From Dipetalonema caudispina (Eukaryota; Nematoda; Chromadorea; Rhabditida; Onchocercidae), in the NCBI GenBank assembly GCA_013365325.1, contig JABVXV010000241.1:1-64000 (forward strand): a stretch of DNA of 64,000 nucleotides, given 5' to 3'. The position numbers and the translations under genes are program-made. Shown here in pieces: positions 54,101 through 64,000 of this stretch; position 1 is the stretch's first letter; each line of letters begins with the position of its first letter. The notes under the pieces were generated by a model. It did no database searches. It was given only the letters and a program-made list of their open reading frames with translations, and was not told the origin of the DNA.

Positions 54101-57100
54101 AATTCCTGCTTTCTTCGTCTATTTTGTAAATAAAAATAATTTCAAAACAAATCGAACTACGAAATAGCAGTGAGTTTATAGGACTATCATTTGCTCCTTT
54201 ATTCAGCACCAAATACTTCAACTGCTCATCTCACATATTAAATAACCGTTCTTGCAGGTGTATATTTCATATTTCCATTTCAAGTATCTTTTTTGAATGA
54301 AGCCAACTAATTATAAGTAGAGAACTTTTACACTGTGCATTAAGTTATCCATATGATGTACTTACCATACTTATCCCATGTCCCTTATCATTCACAGTTT
54401 TCATTCTTTATTTGGTGGATTATAATTTCTTAACAATAATCCATCTCATTTCGGAATAACAGTTAGCGAGTTTTTATCAATGCAAATAGTTCTTTGTGCC
54501 CAAATTGTCTCGAAACAATTGCAGTAGCTCACACACATATATTATCTTTAATTTAATTTTGCCAGGAATCTTGTATTTCGGATCATAATTTTATCGTGTG
54601 ATTAATAGTTCGATTCGTTTTAAAATCATTTATATATGTATTTGTCTCTCCATCCGTTTTTGTTTTGTTCATTGAAGTTCTATCTAAATGAATGACATCT
54701 GAGATGCTAATATGGGTATGGTTTTAATGAGACTATAAGGGTACATGGGTTTTTGGTGACACGGGAGTATGATAGTGAGTTTTTTAATCGCTTTACTTAG
54801 AGTATATGACCACATAAGCAGATTTTTTCTAATGTGCGTTGTGATTGATAAGTAAATTTGGCGCAAAATATTTGTATGACATTCTTTTTGGCAGGAATTT
54901 TCCATTTTTATCTAAGTGAAGAAGTAGGTAGTAAACATCTTTTTGAAGCAACTCTGTGCAGTTATGAGCACTGATAGTAAGTAAAGACTTACTTCAGCAA
55001 TTCTTTCATGAGTGGAAGCTAACTTGTCGCATGATTTTTTGAATACACCCTTCTTGCTCGAATTACTGTCCTCATAGAAGGGAACAGATTATGGAGTGGT
55101 TGTAAGTAATAAAATTGAAAAGGAAGTCGTTTCCATCCTCCGGATGTCGTACGTTAGCCTTTTTTTAAATCAAAAATTTTATTACCATCATTAATACTGC
55201 TGCCATCATTATACTAATTGGAAGTTCCAAGAGCTTTATTTTCATCTCCGAAGAAATTCATCTTTATTATCAACGTTATTACAATTGTTCGTATTGTGAT
55301 TATTGCTGTATCAATGTTATATGAATGATTTTTCTTCATGTAAATTCTAGTAGTGTTAGATATAATTTTTCTTTAAATTACTGTAGAGATATACAGACAT
55401 ACTTTTGCGATTGGATGATACCCAATCTTAGTTCTATAACCCGTGTGACTAAATCTATTGAATACTTGTTTGGGAACTGATAGTTTGTAGCATAAATAAT
55501 AGATTCTATGACTTTGGTTATTCTATGATTATTTTCTTCCTCTTTCTCTCTCTACGTCGTGATGAACTTTTCATTTGTTGTTAAAACGAAAATTTCGCAA
55601 GCATACACTTCAGTGAAATGTTTAGATGGAAGCCGATCGGGTACCGGGAATACTTTGAACTATTGACCAATGCTGTGTTATATAGTTTGCTATTCATTCG
55701 AAAGAGATGAAATGCGGTTTATCTGTTGGATTGGGACAAGAGATATTTCCAAAGGAGGTGAAGTAGGACAGAAAAATTGTGGGGGGTGCTTTAATTTACT
55801 GACATACGATATCAATTTAAGATTGATATTATTGTGATAACCCGTCTAACAATGGTTGAAAGAAACGTCATCATGTGTAGATTTGTTAAAGGTTGTGTGA
55901 ATCGTAGGTACAACTACCAAGTTAGATTGTATTTATTATATTTTACTGAAATTATATGATAAATTTAATTTCAAATTGTTAAACCAGTTATTTCTTTTGT
56001 TTATTTTCATTCCATTTTGTATTTGTTATGTGTTCTATTTTATATAGATGAATATGTGCATTCTTTGAGGAGAACGAAAGATAGATTATCCTTCATTTGT
56101 TTTGTTCTTTATTTTTTCATGAAAATTTATAGTTTGAGGGAAATTTTTCGAGATAAAGATAATGGTATATTAATGGGGATAAAAGATGAAGAAAGAAGTA
56201 AGGAAGACGAAAGAATTCACTGAAGGGTCTGTTTGCTTGTTCAGTTTTTTTATTGGACTATGCGTCAGCTGAAAGAGGAAGAGAGAACAACAAGTTAGAT
56301 TGATGAGGACATGTACTTTATATTTTAGGCTTGAAAATAAAAACGTGAACTTTGGTGGGAAGGTGACGTTAATTGATTTTCTTCGATCCATGTTTGTAAA
56401 TTACTTAGTAAAATGAAGCTTCTTTGCAATTACTTGTATTATCTATTATCAATATTTATTTATTGAAAACATTTAGATGGGGTAGCACTATCGTTTTGTG
56501 GTATTTGAATAACAGTTAGTATTTATTTCAAATTATTGTATTGGGTTTGTTCCTAACATAAAGCAAACGGAAATTCAAGATGTTGATCTTTGGTCTGGGA
56601 TAGGTGAAATAGCTTCCATCGATATAGATTATTAATTTTAACATTTAGCTATTATCAAGAAGGAAGATTACAGTGGTCTTTGCAATCTTTGGTCTTTAGC
56701 AACGAAACATATAAAGACTGGTTAAAATGGCCTTGACAATCTCTAGTCTTAGGCAATATGAATGTTAGTTTTGTTCGATATTAAAAGAATTGAGAGTAAC
56801 GGATAGCTCAGTTTAGACAATTCAGGATTCTTAACTATCTTTTCTTTTGTTCCTTTTCTCTCTATTTTAGGGACAAGAAAATATGGATTTAAGGATGAGA
56901 AGTCTGCTAGGAATATCATGTAACTATTCTGTCCGGGATTTCCTTCTCCTTGTAGCATCTTATGAAAATGTGCAAAAGTTTATTTTGTCAGAAAGCCTTC
57001 GAAATGTTGATGGAAAGTATGTGTGTTGTTAACAGTGGTATGACAGATTTTGCTGGATAGTTTCTTGGCAGTTGTCCGTTTTATTAATACTAATTATTAA

Positions 57101-60100
57101 TTTTCGTTCGTTTTGGCTTGCTATTTAACTTAACTCATTGGTAATTGATGAATGAACATAAGATGGGTGGATCTGATGTTCATTATTTCAGTAATTTTTG
57201 CAAAGCCATGATTAGGTAGCTAATGCACGTATCTCTTGAATTTTCATTTCAAATGTTGAGTTACATAATAAATTAGAATACAGTTGACTACGTGTTTGCT
57301 TTGTTGAGTAGAATGAATTAAAATCTCGTAAGAGTTAGTAATTACAGGAAATTGTCCAGTTCCCTGTTTTGAAATTGTTTTTATGTGGCCTTGAAAACTC
57401 ACACTTAAACTTTTGAAGATTATAGAGAGGATTTCTCCACTTCGAGAATTTTTCTCCTTTTATAGAGAGAAAAAAAGGATTTTGGATTGTTATGGAATTT
57501 TAGACGAAGAAGACGAAGTTCATTTGTTGGGGATATGTTGAGCTTATAGTTGTTGCCTGCAAAGTAAAACGAGCTCTCTTCAATTTCTAAATGGGAAAAC
57601 TAATTTGAAAAGGATCTAGTTATTGTGAGTAGCGAGATTCGTGGTGGGCAAAGGAAACTAAATTTAGCCCTCGAACGAGTAATACGGAATTTCCTGGACA
57701 GTATAATGAAGATAGGATATCGGCTGGAACGGATGTTTTCGGGATTATTATAATAAAGTCAGGTTTTGATCCAAGAGAGCGGGTCAGATAGTGAGGTAAT
57801 GCACGCTAAACAGAAGAGGAGGAATAGTAATGGGAAGCATTTTTGATATTTGGTTCCTATTTTGCGCACACATTTACAGTTATTGGCTAATGCATTCAAA
57901 TGTTGTGGTAATTACTACAATTGCCGCAAAGCTTTAAGGGAAAGATTCGACTTTAAAAGAACATTCCCGCCTAAAATCATATATGAGAACTAGTTTCGGA
58001 CTTCTATTATTCCTTTTTATGGGTTATTCAGCTCTCTGGGGAAGATTGATTACTTTGTTGTAGACGGCGCAACTTGGAACTCTTCTGCTTGTTCTGCTCC
58101 AATTTCCCATTTTTCAGATGCGATCACCCATGTGATACTGCGATGTGCAGTATATACTGAAGGGTCCTTGGGCAAATCATATAATTGTAGATATTCACCA
58201 TTCCACTATTGAGTAGTAACTATTTTCCTAGTTAATGCTCTTCATGTCAAGCATGATCCATTTTGTTTTCCAGTTTTCAATTTCTGTTTAACATTTGTGC
58301 GTAGGGTTGAGTCAGATTTAAAACTCTCGGTAATGCTATTCGTAGGATGTGCTATAGTTGGAATTTTATTAGTCATTTTCGAATGCGCATATTGTTTAAT
58401 GCGGTGGTTTCACATATAGTTAGTTTAGTTTTACCCTTTGCAGTCTCAATTCTTATGTTGTTTTTCATTTTATAACTCTTGTCACCACAATTTTGCTTTG
58501 ATTATTTTCGTGAAGATGTTGTTATCACTGCTGCACCGACCGCTTTACAGCAACCACTATTTCAACTTCATCATTTGCTTCATGATAATAGATTTTTGGT
58601 GATAGGCAAATGTTTAGTTACTGATTAATAAGAAAGACCTAACTAAGGTGGCATTTGAAGATTTGAATTGTCTTTTTCAGGCTTGCAGTTTCTTGTTCAT
58701 GATCATAAGATGAAATTCTCCTGGCCTGAACCTTTTTAAACATAAAAATTTAATGATTAAGGATGTTGTTGTTGGTAGCAGTGAACAATATGGAATTTAA
58801 ATTAATGTTGAAAATTCATAAGACATAGCGGTAAATCTGGGATGTAAATTCTCGTTAGATTTTCGAGTTTTACTTTGTTTCCTTCACATTTTAGGTTCTG
58901 TCCAGACCGAACAAAAGAAAAAGTCGGAAATGGTAGTACATACAGCACATTCTGATTTGCGTAAGACAGATATTGAAACGTTGAAAGATGAACTCCGTCG
59001 GAATACACCTTCTGCACATATATCAAGTACCACTTTTCAACAGGTACTAGTCTTTGATTTACGTAAAGAAGTGTCAGTTTTAGGTTTACATCAAATTTGA
59101 CGTTGTTTTGTCTTTAGCTTTTTTACCTTTTATTTGCTTTTCGCTGAAGGGCGAAACAGTTCGATCTGCGAAGCTGTGTTTACCATTTAAGGACGTGATT
59201 TATACATTCTACGGCATATAAAAGCTTTTACTCAATTTGCATCCATAATAAAAAATAGCGCAATCAGTTGAGGTTAACAAAAATAGGATCGTCCAGTAAA
59301 ATGTTCCAGCCAACTTCTTGATTGTGACAGACCGGTCACATTCAACCTAATTGATAATAGTCATTGTAATATTTTGCAATTTATACTTTTCTTGATTGTC
59401 GCCCATTCAATCCAAAGAAATGAACATTTAATAGAATCTTGAATTAGTTGGGAATTTCGTGCTAAGTACATTCTTGGTATGCCGAAATTTTGCGTTTAGT
59501 AAGGTTTTTCTCCTTAATATTTTTATTTCTTTGTTCAGGTTCCGGATGTTAATCGATCGTTGGCCTCACCATATTCACCTCCCGATCAGCGTAGGATACC
59601 TCAATCGACGCTTGATAATAAACTACTCCCTACTCCACCAGCCTATGCGCCTTCCCCGTTAAACGCTGTAGCAGCAGCAGCTGCTGCAGCCGGAAATCTT
59701 CCTGCAGCAATCGCTGCTGCAGCTGCTGCACAAACCGCAAATCCATTCCTCCTTGCTGCCGCATTAGGATTACAACAGCAGCAACCACAAAATGCATCTT
59801 CGGCACTTCCGTGGCTCAGTAATGCGCAATCATTCGCAGCGATGTTACCTTATCTTCAACATTTACAAGCTCAGGTGCAGCAGCAAGCGCAAGCACAGGT
59901 AAACGCTTTGATACCCGAGTAGATGAACTAGTGGTTGTTCTTTTTCATACAATCTATGGTGTTATCATTTCGATCCTTCAAATTCTCATCGTATGATTTT
60001 CACTTCCTTTCACTTCAGGTTGCATTGGCGCAGCAAATAGCAGCGCAACAAGCTGCAAATCTGCACCAACAATTCAAAACAGTGGCGGCAGCTGCGGCTG

Positions 60101-60501
60101 CTGCTCATACTTCACTGATATCCCAACAGCAGCAACAACCGCAGTCACAATCACAGTGGTTGTCTCCTCCACCATCTGTTCCTCCTCAAATTTCGGCTAT
60201 AAGGCAAACAACAACCTGTCCATCACCATTACTTTCAACAGGTGCCGAATCAACATCCTCACTGTTGGAACTTACCGAATTGAGTCCACGACCTCATCCC
60301 GAACCGCAGCCTCCCTCACCTCCGGCATCATCCACTTCATCGTTATATAATGATGAGAAACAGCAACAACAACAGCAACAGCAGTTTCTGTTCGATGAGG
60401 ATTTAATGATCGATTCACTGATGGAGGAACGAAAAGATTTATCCGAGAAAGAAAGTATCGCTGTCGCCGTTTTAGCTGGTATGGCTACATGTCAACGATA
60501 G
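42111..60501 (+). CDS. atypical TALE-like homeodomain transcription factor, about 465 aa
   Basis: Six phase-consistent exons: 42111-42230, 43551-43655, 46779-46959, 58895-59043, 59539-59898 and 60019-60501. An acceptor after a long T-run ends at 42054, so the first exon may receive a spliced leader. The homeodomain spans about residues 30-90. A basic arm precedes MLDAWLAMHGDNLYP, then REEKERLAKDMSMTYIQ and VNRWFANRRRK. Counting back from Trp48 (residue 79) and Asn51 (residue 82) places NLYP where TALE proteins have N-P-Y-P, so the three-residue loop insertion is present. Ala50 and the RRRK end differ from standard PBX, MEIS and TGIF, and loosely resemble IRX/MKX. No named orthologue is assigned. 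The C-terminal half has poly-Ala tracts (59651-59730), Gln/Ala-rich helices, a Pro/Ser-rich segment, an eight-Gln run (60361-60384) and an acidic FDEDLMIDSLMEE patch. Introns are very long (up to 11.9 kb). It is a nuclear DNA-binding regulator by family knowledge. Confidence 0.85.
42690..42716. repeat. (GAT)n short array
   Basis: A run of GAT/GGT triplets in the first homeobox intron. On the minus strand it gives a His-rich spurious frame. Confidence 0.7.
43998..44042. repeat. perfect 21-bp inverted repeat with 3-base loop
   Basis: The left arm at 43998-44018 and the right arm at 44022-44042 are exact reverse complements around the spacer CGT. It lies in the intron between homeobox exons 2 and 3. 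The core of each arm contains TTTAAACTTAGTGCAAAC or its complement. Such a perfect foldback would form a strong hairpin in RNA. Confidence 0.95.
46960..58894 (+). other. 11.9-kb intron of the homeobox gene
   Basis: Donor TTG|GTTAGT at 46959/46960 and acceptor CATTTTAG|GTTC at 58894/58895. No independent gene is supported inside on either strand. It contains a purine-rich tract at about 51700-51920 whose complement yields a low-complexity 135-codon frame. It also has a purine tract next to a pyrimidine tract at about 53175-53310, small local repeats of GGTAAGTTAA near 50756-50800, and one exon-like segment at 53830-53942. Confidence 0.6.
53830..53942 (+). other. possible cassette exon in the large homeobox intron
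   Basis: AACAG acceptor at 53829 and CAG|GTAAAA donor at 53942/53943. The 113-base segment joins in frame to exon 3 (phase 1) and is open throughout, reading DRLFEVAELFKKDTALRF and on to WHERIQ. Because its length is not a multiple of three, inclusion shifts exon 4 into a frame that ends after 13 codons. This would give a truncated isoform without the Ala/Gln-rich half. The main model skips it. Confidence 0.25.
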
Positions 60502-63012
60502 ATAAACGGGATTATTTCCTGCTTCAGTTTGTTGTTATCTTTTTAATACATCATCATCTGGCGTGGATGCAATGGTCACCAATTGTTTTAACACGATGAC
60601 TTTTATCATCATGAAATGAGCAATTCAAACATAAGTTCCAAAAATTTTAATTTCCCAAGTTTAAAGATTTGAATTATATTGTTGGGATTAGGCTATGTTG
60701 AAATTTCAGTTATTAATCTGAACTTTGTGAAAATCACTTTCAATTGTATTCAGTCATCAATACTAAGGCTGAACGCTTTTGTTCTTCACGTTAGCTTGTA
60801 TATATATAAAACTAGAGAGGAAATGCTGCGGATGAAATTGATGGTTGATATATGTTTTATATATTTTGAAATATATAACACTTTTATTGTCTACCTTAGT
60901 GTTTTGTTCGATTGTTTTACTGATTGATCTTTAATATCGAGAAACGGTTTCATTGTAATTTGCTTATGTTTTATATCTTCTTTTTTCTTATTTCTCATTA
61001 ATTTTCTTTTCCTTTCTTATCTTTTTGCTTCTTAGCATTAAATGCTTGAAAAAAAATGGTGCACAAACGGCAATGGTCGCTGTACATATAATTGGCCGTT
61101 TCTTATTGGTTTCGGGTTTTCTCTGTTTTTTCCGCTTTCCGTTGTCATTTGGTTTATTTTGCACACTTAGGGTTGCCCATTTTAAGAGGATATCAGAGGC
61201 TGAGAGCGAAGAAAGAGAAACCAAATTGAAAATTTTGATCAGATTTCCATATACGTTGCGCAGATTTGCAGATTTTAAGGATGGTATTTTGGGATATGAA
61301 TATCTAGAAGATCACTGCACAAATTATCTGAGTTAAACAAATTGAATTTGGAAGTTCTAATATTTGGTCTGACTTTTTTTAGCGGTAGAAGTTGAAGTGT
61401 TTTTCTTTTCCTTTTTTTTCCTCTGAATAATTCAAGATTGGGATTAGAGGGGAAATTGGAAGTTCTATAGCAGTTTGACCTGAGCAAAAAGGGAGTTTGT
61501 CGGAATAGATATTACACTATCTGATTTGTGCAGAAAAGTGTCACTGTCACTTTTTAACATAAAGAAGGCTGTTTAAATATTTGAAAAATTCAATAATTCA
61601 TGAGAATGTAATTATTATGAGGTGTAAAAAGGGGAGAAACGCAACAATAAAGGGTGGGAGAATTTTCTTCAAATTATTTGTTAAAAAAGGATGGTGGACG
61701 AAAAACAAAAATTGTTTTATTCATTGTTTGATGTTTTTTCTTCTTTATTTTGCTATTCATATTTCGAATACAAAAAAAAAAAAAAAATTGTGAATTTGTT
61801 GTAATGACAGTTTTCTCATGAGACTCTTTTGTTTTTGTTGTGTTTAATACGGTGTTCCAGATTTTCCCATTTTTTTTATCGAGTTTTTTTGCCCTTTTTT
61901 TCTTTTTTTTTTTGGAAAATCTACATACTGTTCAATTTTTTTTTTCCTTTTTTAGCTATGTGAAATATAAATTTTAAAAGTATTTTTCATTGAGATGTAC
62001 ATATACATACATACATATAAACATGCGAGAAACAAAGATAATATGAAATGAAGTATAGTTGTTTATCTCAAAATATACTTATACTTTTGAGATATACTTC
62101 ATATGTTTCACATAATACATGGTATTGTGATTGGTGTTATCGATACAAAAAAAAAAAAAGAATGAATCGATTGGTTGATTTGTTGTGGTGAAGGATTTTT
62201 ATCAAAATTTTCACTCCTATAGTATTATCTTTCTTTTTAGTACAGTATAATTTATTATTGATAATCCTAATGGAATCCTGAAATAGGTTTTATGATACTT
62301 GAGGTTTTAGTTTACTATGATTGATTACATTTGGTACCACTTAATGAAGATAAGAGTTTTATTGTACTATTGTAGTATAGATGAGGATGTATCAATGATA
62401 GGAAGTGGTAATCTTTTAATAAAAGTAAGGATAGTGTATAAGTGAGAAGGTGAGATATTGTTTCGAAAGCGTAAATATCAGTGCATGATGTATTGTAAAT
62501 CCAAAATAGTATCAGATTAAATGATATTGGGATTTTATTTAGGTTCGGAACGCTGAATGTGGTTTTTTTTTTTCCTTCTGAATTGTTTCTAGTTAATCCC
62601 AATAGTGCTATCAGATAGTGTGAATTTTCAAGTTATGCTATTTCGATGTGATCCGTTATCCGTAAGCATAATTTACCACAATTTTACAAACAAATTTATT
62701 AAGTGTACCTGACATGGGATGAAATTTGCAAGTTCCGTGCGATACTGTTATCGTACCAAGAAGTAATAGTACTTATCATAGAGATTGTTTGAAGTGATTA
62801 AATTGAAGATGATCTGAACGAATAGGATTTGCTACGATACAAAATGGGATAAAGTGGAGGTTATTATTACTAGTAAATATAAAGGAAAAAATTATTAGTA
62901 GAAAGATTTTAATAAAGAAATGACAAAAATTAATTTGAAGTATTGTCTAAGTGATGGATGAAAATACCGTAATAACGATGAGAAGCAATCAAACGGTTTA
63001 TGTATTTTCTAG
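60502..63012. other. intergenic or 3' untranslated sequence after the homeobox gene
   Basis: No supported gene. Long T-runs lie at about 61865-61925. An open frame at 61025-61336 has no recognisable product and is probably in 3' untranslated or intergenic DNA. An imperfect hairpin occurs at 62048-62102. The right edge holds the 5' flank of the next gene. Confidence 0.5.
62048..62102. repeat. imperfect inverted repeat / hairpin
   Basis: ATGAAGTAT (62048-62056) and ATCTCAAAA (62065-62073) pair with TTTTGAGAT (62085-62093) and ATACTTCAT (62094-62102). The left arm has an extra 8-base bulge and the loop is about 11 bases. Confidence 0.7.
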
Positions 63013-63033
63013 AAGCAATCAGCCAAAATTTAA

Positions 63034-63819
63034 ATGGCGACAGTAATACCAGGTGAAGCATCTGAAACCGATGATGATGATAACGATTACAAGGAAAATA
63101 GCAGGGAACAGGTTGATGATACCGGGCAGAATGATGAAGAGATAAGGTTTAGCATTGTTTTGTTAGAAAAAAAAAAAAATGGAAAAGCGAAGATTAATTT
63201 TTACTCACTTTTTTCTTTCCAAAAAAGTAAAAGATGAAGTGGAACTATTTCGTAATGTTAGATTAATTGTTAACTTATTTCCAAAATAACAGATTTTAAT
63301 TTATCGGAAAATTTGAGAGTAAACCTTGAAGGCTTTTCCTAATTTTCTCATCTTTACACAAAACTGAAATCAGAAATTTGCATAATTTAATGTTCATGAT
63401 GGACACATATTTATACTACACTAAATCTTCGCAATAAATTGTAAAAATTTCACATAATTTTATCAATATTTAGCTTTTCTCCTGATGCTACCACTAGCGC
63501 ATGACACATAAAACTAACCGTAAATACTACAAAGTCAAATAAAAACAAGTCTTCATGACTTAAATCTTCGCATTTCTAAAACATTTTAATGATGTATGTT
63601 TAATTTTTGGTAATTTGAAAGAAAATTCATTGCAGAAATTGGAATTTAAACGAAGCTCAGCAACGATCATGGAGTTTACATGTTGATGAAAAATTGGAAG
63701 AACGCTGGCGATCACTTGGTTACAATACAGTAAGGCTTGCTGAACGACAAGCATTTCCGCAACGTAAACAATTTGAAAATTTAAAGCAGAATTTATCCAG
63801 TACACAACATGCCATACAG
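63034..63819 (+). CDS. 5' part of an unrecognised acidic/coiled protein, truncated by window end
   Basis: Two exons (63034-63146 and 63636-63819) join in phase and encode 99 residues. The second ends in phase 0 at a CAG|GTACTG donor, so the gene continues past the window. The start is 21 bases after a TATTTTCTAG acceptor (63012), a likely trans-splice site. The N-terminus is acidic (SETDDDDNDYKEN) and hydrophilic. Exon 2 is rich in Glu, Gln, Arg and Leu (LEERWRSLGYNTVRLAERQ), suggesting an alpha-helical or coiled region. No signal peptide or membrane span is visible. I do not recognise the family, and nothing after 63820 gives another exon. Confidence 0.6.
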
Positions 63820-64000
63820 GTACTGTTTCAACCGTACTTATCAAAGATATGATTGCTTATGGATACAATGATCTTAACTGAACGATACTAGTCATTGCCG
63901 AAAATCCATAAATTGTTGTTGAAGTGACAATAAGCCACTCTTTTCTATCATCAACATAATACCATCTATGAAACTTCTTAAAGCATATTTCTTGCTGTTA

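Noticed and set aside
61025..61336. 103-codon frame downstream of the homeobox gene
   Set aside because: Its first half is hydrophobic and its second half charged, with no domain recognised and another frame open on the opposite strand; more likely 3' untranslated or intergenic.

Overview
The window is eukaryotic and strongly AT-rich. Genes are split into short exons by small-to-medium introns with GT...(TTTT)CAG ends, and many starts lie a few bases to about 100 bases after a TTTCAG acceptor, the usual look of nematode SL trans-splicing. Protein resemblances (a presequence-less IF1 of the MAI-1 type, a compact SBP2, a DNAJC22-like protein) fit a nematode. The AT content and abundant poly-T and TTA runs suggest a spirurid/filarial-like parasite, but that placement is inference. 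All exon models below were assembled by hand from splice signals, reading phase and remembered family sequences. No database search was run.

Layout. 1-2.2 kb: simple repeats and a degenerate ~185-bp tandem repeat. 2.2-6.6 kb (+): nine-exon gene for an unrecognised secreted-type protein. 7.2-7.9 kb: exon-like pieces that do not join cleanly. 8.2-8.8 kb (-): IF1/MAI-1-like ATPase inhibitor. 9.4-9.7 kb (-): small doubtful ORF. 10.4-12.6 kb (+): SECIS-binding protein 2 homologue. 14.7-17.5 kb (+): acyl-protein thioesterase (LYPLA/APT). 18.2-23.4 kb (+): TM9SF4-like nonaspanin. 25.2-29.5 kb (+): DNAJC22/Wurst-like membrane protein whose C-terminal J domain has no HPD motif. 29.5-42.1 kb: 12.6 kb without a convincing gene, with several exon-like segments. 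42.1-60.5 kb (+): a homeobox gene with a TALE-type three-residue insertion, very long introns and a poly-Ala/poly-Gln C-terminus. 60.5-63.0 kb: intergenic. 63.0 kb to the end (+): 5' part of an unrecognised acidic/coiled protein, cut by the window edge.

The genes are mostly housekeeping or membrane-traffic functions with no evident shared pathway. SBP2, the thioesterase, TM9SF4 and DNAJC22 lie in a head-to-tail row on the + strand. Only the thioesterase/TM9SF4 pair is close enough (718 bp from stop to start) to suggest a possible operon. The most unusual points are the J domain without HPD, the histidine-free leaderless IF1, the compact SBP2, and the atypical homeobox gene with possible alternative exons and a perfect 21-bp inverted repeat in an intron.
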